From a virus, in IMG/VR virus record IMGVR_UViG_3300040781_000242, positions 1 to 26,461 of that record: a DNA stretch of 26,461 nucleotides. The stretch is one strand, 5' to 3'. Positions 7,547 to 14,314 of this stretch are shown one piece after another; the stretch's first letter is position 1, and each line of letters opens with the position of its first letter. Under the pieces are notes generated by a model. It saw nothing but the letters and a program-made list of their open reading frames with translations. It ran no database searches and was not told the DNA's origin. Position numbers and translations under genes: made by a program.

Positions 7547-8620
7547 ATGCCACGTTTAAGTCTCTGGAATCCCATTAAATCAAACGATTTTTCGTTTATC
7601 GATCGCATTGTAGGCGAGCACATGTACGCCGGAGGCACGGGTGTCTTGGTTCATAGATACCTGGGTATCCAAGGTGGTATCAACTCACCTGACGGCGACT
7701 TAACGCAACCTACCAGTACACCAAGTGACTCCGAAGTATTTATCCAGGATCTACTATTTTTGGAAAACAGAGACCGCAAATACGATAAAACCATATACGA
7801 GTTGCGTGGGCAATACAATATCCAGGACGCAGATGCATATGATCTCACCCAGTTTGGTCTGTTCCTGCAAAGCGATACAGTTTTCATGAACTTTCACATC
7901 GAGAGCATGGTGGAAAGCTTGGGTCGAAAGCTTATGCCTGGTGACGTTCTAGAGCTACCGCACTTGCGCGACGACTTGCTGCTGGGCAGCGAGGATGCCA
8001 TCAACCGCTTCTACGTGGTACAGGAAGGTGCTCGACCTAGCGAAGGATATGATCCCATGTGGTGGCCACACCTGTGGCGTGTCAAGCTAGGACCCATCAG
8101 CGACAGCCAAGAGTACAGAGACATCTTGGGTACTGGTGAGAATGAGGACGATCTCAGAAACTTCGTGAGCCAGTATGAGAAAGACATTCAGATTAACGAT
8201 GCTGTGTTAGCGCAAGCTGAAAAAGACGTACAGTTTGATCCGCAATATCGCAAGAACGCACACCTGTACTTTGATCCCACAGTGCCAGACAAACCCACCT
8301 TGGGTTTTGACTACATGGGCGGCGGTGCTACACCCCCAAATGGTGAAATGGTATCAGGTAGTGGCGCAAGCTTCCCCACAGAGAATGTCCACGAAGGAGA
8401 TTATTTTTTGAGGACTGATTTTATGCCCAACAGGCTGTTCCAGAAGCAAGGCAACTTGTGGAAACGTATATCAGATGATAACCGCAATGCTTGGGCAGCC
8501 GCAGACAAAGTACTCACCAGTTTCATCAACAACGACGACACTACAGAATACACAGACGGCGAAATTGCTCCAGTCAAGACTAACTTGAGCAAGGTTGTGC
8601 GTCCCAAGACGGATGACTGA
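7547..8620 (+). CDS. 14: Neck protein, gp14-like
   Basis: Head-tail neck protein. The 357-residue product starts MPRLSLWNPIKSNDF. It carries an internal region (FLENRDRKYDKTIYELRG, QFGLFLQSDT, PGDVLELPHLRDD, FYVVQEG, WWPHLWRVK, DSQEYRDILG) that I recognise from gp14-type neck proteins of marine T4-like phages. T4 gp14 is shorter (about 256 residues). The extra C-terminal third includes a decoration-like module, GDYFLRTDFMPNRLF followed by a W-containing strand. The reading frame is open further upstream, to 7334, but that part overlaps the lipoprotein gene antisense. The ATG at 7547 fits the family N-terminus and the GATAAATA octamer. The gene is on the plus strand, opposite to gp13 and gp18. 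The next gene follows after 2 nt. Confidence 0.78.
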   Translation: MPRLSLWNPIKSNDFSFIDRIVGEHMYAGGTGVLVHRYLGIQGGINSPDGDLTQPTSTPSDSEVFIQDLLFLENRDRKYDKTIYELRGQYNIQDADAYDLTQFGLFLQSDTVFMNFHIESMVESLGRKLMPGDVLELPHLRDDLLLGSEDAINRFYVVQEGARPSEGYDPMWWPHLWRVKLGPISDSQEYRDILGTGENEDDLRNFVSQYEKDIQINDAVLAQAEKDVQFDPQYRKNAHLYFDPTVPDKPTLGFDYMGGGATPPNGEMVSGSGASFPTENVHEGDYFLRTDFMPNRLFQKQGNLWKRISDDNRNAWAAADKVLTSFINNDDTTEYTDGEIAPVKTNLSKVVRPKTDD

Positions 8621-8622
8621 AC

Positions 8623-9684
8623 ATGAAAAAACATGTAATCGCCCACTATACCTGGAATCCTGAGTTCTCCAAGAGAGGGCTTCGCCACGATCTCTTAAAC
8701 TACACTAACACTAAATTTTTATTGATAGGCCCAGAAGAATCTGTAGTCTATCGAGATGATGAATTTATAGATACTCCCATCATAAGAAAAACCATCAAGC
8801 ACAGTATCAATCATTTGGGTAATGAGATACATGCTGTTTTCAACTTTGTGCCTGATACACCTCGGACAACTGAGCACGAAGATGAATATTTTGCTGATAT
8901 GTTGCATGATTATATTACTGTGCATCCATACAACTCATTTTTTTTCACTTACAGCGTCAATGGGTTTATTAAACAGGCTCCTGAAGATCGCTACCCGCAT
9001 GATACATCAGAATTTAATTATAACTTTTGCTGTCTGAACCGCAATCCCCACCCACATCGCAAGTACCTCATGGACTGTCTGGCCAAATACCGCTTGATTG
9101 AATACAATGTTGTGAGCTGGCTCGCTGATTGTGACCATGATGAGCCATATAACTTTCAATACTGGACACCCAGACAGATTATTTTACCTGAGACCCGTGG
9201 CTATAAAACACGGGAAGGCAGTGAGCCAGTCGCATACAAGCAATGTTTTTCCAATCTGGTTTCTGAGTCAACAATGGACAGAGTGTTTCTAACAGAAAAG
9301 GTGGGACGACCAATATTGGCTAAAAGGCCATTTCTGGTACAAGGCGGGGTGGGCTACCATGAAAATTTGAAAAATTTAGGCTTTGAGTTGTATGATGAAC
9401 TGTACGACTATGCCTTTGACGCAGAGCCTGACTGGAAAACCAGAACAGAAATGGTTGTGAAGCAAATTCACAGCACACAGGGCGCAAACTATCAGGAACT
9501 CTACGCACAAGTACTGCCCAAGTTGGAACACAATCTGGCGCGTTGGATACACTTTGTGGTTCATGACAGACCGGTTCCTGATATAGTATCAGAGCACCCA
9601 GAATTTTTTCAGAATTATGTTCTACGTGATCAAGATGCAGTCAATTGTCTTATCCATCACGATTATTTTAAAAAGTATGTATAA
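8623..9684 (+). CDS. Putative glycosyltransferase-like protein (exostosin/GT10-like C-terminus)
   Basis: The 353-residue protein has a central CCLNRNPHPHRKYL (about residues 136-149). Its C-terminal block, FLTEKVGRPILAKRPFLVQGG (about 222-242) followed by GYHENLKNLGFELYDEL, is the E-K-x-x-x-P-I ... P-F-x-x-x-G ... L-G-F signature seen in the C-terminal nucleotide-sugar-binding half of exostosin- and fucosyltransferase-like enzymes. Proteins of this kind recur in marine T4-like phages. The substrate is unknown; virion or host-surface glycan modification is possible. It begins 2 nt after the gp14-like stop, with no strong ribosome site, so it is probably coupled to it, and is followed by lysozyme. 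Divergence is large enough that it may be non-catalytic. Confidence 0.65.
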   Translation: MKKHVIAHYTWNPEFSKRGLRHDLLNYTNTKFLLIGPEESVVYRDDEFIDTPIIRKTIKHSINHLGNEIHAVFNFVPDTPRTTEHEDEYFADMLHDYITVHPYNSFFFTYSVNGFIKQAPEDRYPHDTSEFNYNFCCLNRNPHPHRKYLMDCLAKYRLIEYNVVSWLADCDHDEPYNFQYWTPRQIILPETRGYKTREGSEPVAYKQCFSNLVSESTMDRVFLTEKVGRPILAKRPFLVQGGVGYHENLKNLGFELYDELYDYAFDAEPDWKTRTEMVVKQIHSTQGANYQELYAQVLPKLEHNLARWIHFVVHDRPVPDIVSEHPEFFQNYVLRDQDAVNCLIHHDYFKKYV

Positions 9685-9702
9685 TTTCAGGAGCAAGTAA
9701 TA

Positions 9703-10209
9703 ATGTTTAAGAAATGTTTTGAATCGCCACTATTTAGAACTCTGTTTGCCAGAAAAGGCACCAAGATGGATTTAGACAGACTCAGAGATCAATTGATATC
9801 AGATGAGGGTGTTGTATACGCTGTGTACCTGGACCACTTGGGTTATCCCACCATGGGCGTGGGGCATCTAATCACCCCAGATGATCCTGAGCATGGCTGG
9901 CCTGTCGGTACCGAAGTTTCATACCAGCGTGTTTGGAATGCCTTTGAGCAAGATGTACATTTCAAGATTGATGAATCCAGAAGGTTGTACTCAAACTTTG
10001 ACACCTGGCCCGGCGAGGTTCAAGAAATCATGGTGAACATGATGTTCAACATGGGGCGCAGTAGATTATCTGGATTCAAACGCATGCATGCGGCGTTGGA
10101 GAAAAATGACTGGCGGGAGGCTGCACGTGAAGGCAGAGACAGCCGTTGGTATCGCCAGGTCACCAATCGTGCTGAACGCCTGATGACTCGCTTGGAAAAC
10201 GTGGGATAA
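9703..10209 (+). CDS. e: Endolysin, T4-type lysozyme (GH24)
   Basis: Muramidase that cleaves peptidoglycan at lysis. The T4 lysozyme catalytic triad is conserved with exact spacing: Glu35 (SDEG), Asp44 (YLDHLG) and Thr50 (PTMGVGH), matching Glu11, Asp20 and Thr26 of T4. The C-terminal part (MVNMMFNMGRSRLSGFKRM, then DSRWYRQVTNRAERLM) parallels the T4 enzyme. The start at 9703 has a GGAG about 9 nt upstream and adds 21 basic residues; an internal ATG at 9766 would give a T4-like N-terminus but has a poorer ribosome site. The extension is not hydrophobic enough for a signal or SAR anchor, so a holin elsewhere is expected. A lysozyme domain in a baseplate protein is excluded by the small size. 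Confidence 0.93.
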   Translation: MFKKCFESPLFRTLFARKGTKMDLDRLRDQLISDEGVVYAVYLDHLGYPTMGVGHLITPDDPEHGWPVGTEVSYQRVWNAFEQDVHFKIDESRRLYSNFDTWPGEVQEIMVNMMFNMGRSRLSGFKRMHAALEKNDWREAAREGRDSRWYRQVTNRAERLMTRLENVG

Positions 10210-10212
10210 ATA
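10205..10212 (+). promoter_or_regulatory. Late promoter octamer GATAAATA abutting gp15 start
   Basis: GATAAATA overlaps the TAA stop of lysozyme and is followed by CAAGC and the gp15-like ATG at 10218. No Shine-Dalgarno is present between octamer and ATG. Third example of the octamer-N5-ATG layout in this window. Confidence 0.65.
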
Positions 10213-10217
10213 CAAGC

Positions 10218-11564
10218 ATGAATAACATGGACTATTGGTATGATGGCCAAATACGTCGCTATCTAATACAGCTAGTCAGAGTGTTCAGTCACTTTGAGAT
10301 TGCTGAGAACACCAGCGACGGAGTGAAGTTTAATCGTGTGCCCTGCAAATACGCAAGCTCAAGCAGACAGGTGGCACAGATACTCAAGGGTAACAGTGAG
10401 AATGTACTTAACAGTGCACCACAGATTACTGTGGCACTTGAAGGCATATCTATAGCAAGAGATCGCACCCAAGATCCCTTTAATGTGGACACCCGGCAGG
10501 TTGCTGAGCGTGAGTGGGATGGCGCAAATGGTCGCTACACCAGCGAGCAAGGTAACCTGTATACCACTCAGCGTTACATGCCAGTACCATACGACTTAAC
10601 CATTCAAGTTGACATCTGGACCACCAACACAGATGCTAAACTGCAAATTCTCGAGCAGTTGTTTGTGTTGTTTAACCCTGCGATTGAGTTGCAAAGCAAT
10701 GATAACCCACTGGACTGGAGCAACGTGTTTACGCTTGAACTAGACACCATTAACTGGAGTAGCCGCAGTGTGCCAGCTGGCACCGAGGACACATTGGACA
10801 TTGCTACCATGACATTTACAGTGCCCATATGGATATCTCCACCAGCAAAGGTCACACGCCAAAAGATTATTCAGAAAATTGTTGCTGACATTTACACATT
10901 GGACCAGTCATCTGAGCTACCCTCACTTGATGGCTACACTGACTTCTTTGCAAACATTCCAGAAGATTCACGATTCACCATCACACCAAACAATTACTGG
11001 CTTGAACTTGGTCCTGATACAGCCACGCTTACTACCAGCGGCGATGTGCCGCAAATATGGCAAGACTTGATTGAGATGCAAGGAGAGTTGGGAACCAGCA
11101 GTCGTCTGGAAGTAAACTTGTCAGACGATCAAGAAGATTTTAGCGCCATTGTAGTGGGTATTGTATCTGCGTCAGGTGATGATTCAGTGTTAAACTTTTC
11201 CCTGGATACTGATACTCTGCCAGGTAATACACTGGATGCTGTTGACAGAATTATCGACCCCATAGCATCAACACCTGGGTTTGGCATACCTGCTGAAGCA
11301 GTAGGACAACGATATCTGCTCATCAACGGGTTTCCACCAGGAAGTAACACAGCAAATGCTTGGGGTCTTCCAAGTGCTGTGGAAAACACCATATTAGAAT
11401 ACCAACCCACCGGCTGGGTAGTCAGTTTTGATCCTGATCAAGCATCATCGCCGGAATATATTACAAACAATGCAACGAACGAACAATTTCGCTGGACAGG
11501 TGAAGAGTGGATAAGTAGCTGGCAAGGGACATATAATCCTGGATACTGGCGACTTATTCTATGA
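10218..11564 (+). CDS. 15: Tail completion and sheath stabiliser protein, gp15-like
   Basis: Caps the proximal end of the tail and mediates head joining. The N-terminus (YWYDGQIRRYLIQLVRVFSHFEI, then VKFNRVPCKYASSSRQ) follows T4 gp15 (FYNSSFRRYATLMGDLFSN, then KFIRVPITYASKE). The later YDLTIQVDIWT, QILEQLFVLFNP and MTFTVPIWISPPAKV match T4 MIYELSIFT, QIVEQILPYFQP and LTFEVNGWMYPPV in order. At 448 residues it is much longer than T4 gp15 (272). The extra C-terminal region ends in FRWTGEEWISSWQGTYNPGYWRLIL, a W-rich module. The stop overlaps the Nudix start by 4 nt (ATGA). A second ATG lies three codons in. Confidence 0.85.
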   Translation: MNNMDYWYDGQIRRYLIQLVRVFSHFEIAENTSDGVKFNRVPCKYASSSRQVAQILKGNSENVLNSAPQITVALEGISIARDRTQDPFNVDTRQVAEREWDGANGRYTSEQGNLYTTQRYMPVPYDLTIQVDIWTTNTDAKLQILEQLFVLFNPAIELQSNDNPLDWSNVFTLELDTINWSSRSVPAGTEDTLDIATMTFTVPIWISPPAKVTRQKIIQKIVADIYTLDQSSELPSLDGYTDFFANIPEDSRFTITPNNYWLELGPDTATLTTSGDVPQIWQDLIEMQGELGTSSRLEVNLSDDQEDFSAIVVGIVSASGDDSVLNFSLDTDTLPGNTLDAVDRIIDPIASTPGFGIPAEAVGQRYLLINGFPPGSNTANAWGLPSAVENTILEYQPTGWVVSFDPDQASSPEYITNNATNEQFRWTGEEWISSWQGTYNPGYWRLIL

Positions 11565-12013
11565 TAATCAAAGCAGCGGGCATACTATTTTTAGCTAAAG
11601 ACACTGGGCGGTGTTTGTTACAATTGCGCAATGCCGACAAACGACATCGGCACACTTGGGGATTCTTTGGTGGCACACTGGAAAACGATGAGACTCCGTT
11701 TGAAGCTATTCAGAGAGAGTTAAAAGAAGAGATTGGCTTCGTTCCTGAGCTTGAAAAACTCAACCCCATAGACATCTACCAAAGTCGTGATAAAAACTTC
11801 TTCTACTACAGCTTTGTGGCTGTTGTGGAGCATGAGTTTCACCCCACTCTCAATGACGAAAGTGCAGGATATGCCTGGGTCAACATAGGCACGTGGCCAC
11901 AACCCTTGCACCAAGGCGCAAAGGTCACTTTGCAAAAAAACAAAGGCACAGAAAAGCTTCACACTATTCTGGATATAAATAGACGGTCTAAGGCTGGGAG
12001 TGTGTGTGACTAA
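11561..12013 (+). CDS. Nudix hydrolase
   Basis: Hydrolyses a nucleoside diphosphate linked to another moiety. The 150-residue protein has a perfect Nudix box at residues 38-60 (G-x5-E-x7-REL-x-EE-x-GF: Gly38, Glu44, Arg52, Glu53, Glu56, Glu57). The upstream GILFLAKDTGRCLLQLRN and TWGFFGG match the canonical first strands. The substrate is not evident; T4-like phages carry Nudix enzymes such as NudE. It starts at the ATGA overlap with the gp15-like stop, so translation is coupled. Its 3' end contains a TATAAATA late promoter for the next gene, which overlaps it by 8 nt. Confidence 0.9.
   Translation: MIIKAAGILFLAKDTGRCLLQLRNADKRHRHTWGFFGGTLENDETPFEAIQRELKEEIGFVPELEKLNPIDIYQSRDKNFFYYSFVAVVEHEFHPTLNDESAGYAWVNIGTWPQPLHQGAKVTLQKNKGTEKLHTILDINRRSKAGSVCD
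11974..11981 (+). promoter_or_regulatory. T4-type late promoter octamer TATAAATA within the Nudix gene
   Basis: Perfect TATAAATA inside the last codons of the Nudix gene, 24 nt before the GTG start of the next gene. The distance leaves room for the GGGAG ribosome site at 11996-12000. Confidence 0.7.
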
Positions 12014-12626
12014 GGTTGTTGATTTCAAATGTATCAAGGTACAGAATGAAATTGACTGGTTTGTGAGAACCAGTCTTGTACCCGTGAGTTTGCAGTCTGG
12101 TGAAATTAGCATTCGAGATGTAGAGCAATGCTTGGATACCATGGACCTGCCATTCAAAAAAAGTGGTGTGAAACTTATCAATGCTTTTGTAAAAACTAAT
12201 GCCGTTACTGGTTTACACGCTGCCGCTATTCGTGAATACGATTCACTATATAACAATCTTAAATCCAAAAACAGAAGATTCAAATTTTCACAGGTGCTAG
12301 ATAATTACCGCATGACCATAAACCCCCTTACTGCATTCTATTATGAGTGTCGTGAGATGCGGAGGGTATGGGACCCATCTAACGGGTATCATTCTTGGCT
12401 ATTACGAACTGCACAGGATCATGAGTTTTACAGTTGCATTGTAAAAGCATTGGATCATGATCTCGAGGCTTTAACCAGATACACCAATCGCTATTATTGG
12501 TTGCTTCTTTACATGAAGAAAGAAATGCCTATAGAAGTTTATCATGCCAAGCAATTCATGGAAGACTTGAATGATTATCGTGAATTCTTCACAGAGCTAC
12601 GTGAGTGGACCCCGCCTACCACTTGA
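12006..12626 (+). CDS. Unknown 206-aa phage protein
   Basis: No family recognised. The protein (MTKVVDFKCIKVQNEIDWFV...) is helix-rich with many aromatic and charged residues (YYECREMRRVW, RYTNRYYWLLLYMKK) and no clear membrane segment or signal. I prefer the GTG at 12006 because GGGAG lies 5 nt upstream; the in-frame GTG at 12000 would overlap that ribosome site. It has its own TATAAATA late promoter, so expression with virion genes is likely. Its 3' end overlaps that of the convergent bilin reductase gene by 11 nt. It could be a minor virion or assembly protein. Confidence 0.7.
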   Translation: MTKVVDFKCIKVQNEIDWFVRTSLVPVSLQSGEISIRDVEQCLDTMDLPFKKSGVKLINAFVKTNAVTGLHAAAIREYDSLYNNLKSKNRRFKFSQVLDNYRMTINPLTAFYYECREMRRVWDPSNGYHSWLLRTAQDHEFYSCIVKALDHDLEALTRYTNRYYWLLLYMKKEMPIEVYHAKQFMEDLNDYREFFTELREWTPPTT

Positions 12627-13215
12627 CTGTGGGGAACAACATGGTCTCCATGAACTCACGAGCACGTTGCTCACCTACATGGCTCTTGAGCATGCGGAAT
12701 GTTTGCGGGTTGCGTCGTTGCCCGTCTATGTAACGCTGTTGGCCAGCTGCGTTATCGCCTGTAGGTATGCCAGGAAGCTCATACTCCAAGTAATAGTTTA
12801 ACACATACACGCCCATCATGAGATCACGTAAATCAGGCTTGCAGCACACAAACTCATCACTGAAAAAGTCTCCCCACTCTGGGATCGGTCTCGGTTCACC
12901 CACTCTGGGCAGTGTGGGTGGTGGAGTATCATCCACTGGTGTGACATCCAAGAACATGCCCGTGAGATTACCATTGATCTCTATGGCGTCAAAACCGAAT
13001 ATGGGTGCGTTTGTATGAGTGTGTGGCATTATCACACAATGTATCACGCTAACTTTTTCAGTCCAGTAGTTTTCCAGATGAGCTCTGGCAAATTTGTCAC
13101 TTTGCCACACATAGTTTTCCCACCCATAGTCAGGCACACCAATTTGTGTGCCGTGATTTTCCAGCAAGTCGTAAAGCTGATTACTGACTTGTCTGAGTGA
13201 CTCGGAATATTTCAT
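12616..13215 (-). CDS. pcyX: Ferredoxin-dependent bilin reductase, PcyA/PcyX-like
   Basis: Predicted to reduce biliverdin IXalpha to a phycobilin using ferredoxin electrons. Residues 57-94 (SVIHCVIMPHTHTNAPIFGFD, then GMFLDVTP) match the active-site block of PcyA and PebS, with Asp90 in the place of the catalytic PcyA/PebS Asp105. The C-terminus (QQRYIDGQRRNPQTFRML, then GEQRAREFMETMLF) closely follows PcyA. At 199 residues it is shorter than PcyA or PebS (about 230-250). The second acidic residue (PcyA Asp220, PebS Asp206) seems replaced by Asn169-Pro170. The start overlaps the heme oxygenase end by 35 nt; no other good start exists. PcyX, a phage enzyme related to PcyA and known to make phycoerythrobilin, is the likely class, but the product cannot be read from sequence alone. 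Confidence 0.8.
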   Translation of the reverse strand: MKYSESLRQVSNQLYDLLENHGTQIGVPDYGWENYVWQSDKFARAHLENYWTEKVSVIHCVIMPHTHTNAPIFGFDAIEINGNLTGMFLDVTPVDDTPPPTLPRVGEPRPIPEWGDFFSDEFVCCKPDLRDLMMGVYVLNYYLEYELPGIPTGDNAAGQQRYIDGQRRNPQTFRMLKSHVGEQRAREFMETMLFPTVKW

Positions 13216-13702
13216 CGTATAAGTCCATGCTCAACTTGAATCCCAAGTTGGCTTCATCTGCTAATTCTTCTTCCCTGCCAGCCAGTTCAGCTCGCATGTA
13301 GTCCACTAGCTCTTTACGAGACTCAAAGTCCATGTGTGATTTGTTTTCGTAAGGCACCATCTTCTTGAGCATTTGTCCACCAAACAGTTCACCCATGTAA
13401 TGCACATACAAGTGACCCCAGATAGCTGCATCATCAAGAGACTGCAAATGTTCCAGGTACTTGTGTGTAGCACCCAGCAACACTCTGGGCAGTTTGTTAC
13501 AGTCTTCAAACAGGCGTTCCTCACGACGCAAATTCTCAGGAAGTTCTATTCTGCTCTCAATGTACTTGTACAGGTGATACTTTTGATGCAGTAGCAAAGT
13601 CCACTGCTTTTCCGTAATGCTGCCGTCAAAGATGCTCTTGTTAAGAGGCAGTTCCTCGATTGCATCATGTGATGCTTGCGTTAGCTCGCGTAAGGTAGCC
13701 AT
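13181..13702 (-). CDS. ho1: Heme oxygenase (biliverdin-forming)
   Basis: Opens heme to biliverdin, CO and iron. The 173-residue protein shows the HO fold markers: proximal heme ligand His12 in ASHDAIE, and the distal helix signature YVHYMGELFGGQML at about 99-112, equivalent to YxRYLGDLSGGQxL. The family's catalytic Asp (human Asp140) is Glu105 here. It is shorter than cyanobacterial HO1 (about 240 residues), mostly by loss of the C-terminus and shorter loops. The ATG overlaps the stop of the oxygenase-like gene in TAATG, and the bilin reductase follows with a 35-nt overlap. This makes a coupled heme-to-bilin unit. Iron release could be an alternative or added role. Confidence 0.88.
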   Translation of the reverse strand: MATLRELTQASHDAIEELPLNKSIFDGSITEKQWTLLLHQKYHLYKYIESRIELPENLRREERLFEDCNKLPRVLLGATHKYLEHLQSLDDAAIWGHLYVHYMGELFGGQMLKKMVPYENKSHMDFESRKELVDYMRAELAGREEELADEANLGFKLSMDLYDEIFRVTQTSQ

Positions 13703-14313
13703 TATTTCTCCACGTCGAAAAAGAACATATGCCAGAGTCGACAGTTAAATTTGTCTGAACCAAAATAGTCACTTGCGCTGTGCAAGCATCCACCATCAAA
13801 TAACACCAGGCGGTTAAAGATATTACCAAAGCTATCCACTTGATCATATCGAGTGCGATCACTAAATGTATCACCAGGAAATACTTCCCAGCCCTGGCCA
13901 CTTTCCCAGTCAACCTGGCTGTTGTGCCACACACGGTGCTTCTTGTGCATCCAAGTGCTTGTTCCACAGCTTGGTGGTGCATCAGGGGTGAGATAGATCA
14001 TGCCAGCCCACATCTGCTCGTCACAATGATATACCAAACGCTCGCCAGCCACGTTATGCTGGAAGCGGGAGTTCATTCCATAAGTTTCATTCCAGCCAGT
14101 TACTTCTTTACCAATGAGCTCACTAAAAGCTTCCTTGACACCAGGTATGTCGTGCTGTGTGCGAGTGCGCTTGCCAATGTATCCTGGATCATCATAAAAG
14201 TCTTGTTGCAGTGCGTAGTCACGCACAGCATAAGGATCTTTGTAGAAGTTGTCCACAACAATAGCACGTTTAGACTTTTGAAAATCTGGATTTACTCTTA
14301 ATATTCCGTCCAT
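13702..14313 (-). CDS. 2-oxoglutarate/Fe(II)-dependent oxygenase-like protein
   Basis: The 203-residue protein has the facial triad expected of 2OG oxygenases: HxD at His96-Cys-Asp98, a distal histidine at about 178 (LFDGGCLHSA), and a candidate 2OG-binding Arg192 in CRLWHMF. The segment WAGMIYLTPDAPP just after HxD is typical of small phage and marine bacterial oxygenases of this class. The substrate is unknown; protein, nucleotide or sugar hydroxylation are all possible. It starts 1 nt after the GT2 stop and its own stop overlaps the heme oxygenase start (TAATG), so it belongs to the same polycistron. It may act on the carbohydrate pathway or, less likely, on the bilin. Confidence 0.75.
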   Translation of the reverse strand: MDGILRVNPDFQKSKRAIVVDNFYKDPYAVRDYALQQDFYDDPGYIGKRTRTQHDIPGVKEAFSELIGKEVTGWNETYGMNSRFQHNVAGERLVYHCDEQMWAGMIYLTPDAPPSCGTSTWMHKKHRVWHNSQVDWESGQGWEVFPGDTFSDRTRYDQVDSFGNIFNRLVLFDGGCLHSASDYFGSDKFNCRLWHMFFFDVEK

Positions 14314-14314
14314 G

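Noticed and set aside
7738-7745. GATAAATA on the minus strand inside the gp14-like gene
   Set aside because: It lies inside a coding region on the opposite strand, about 240 nt from the lipoprotein start; chance match more likely.
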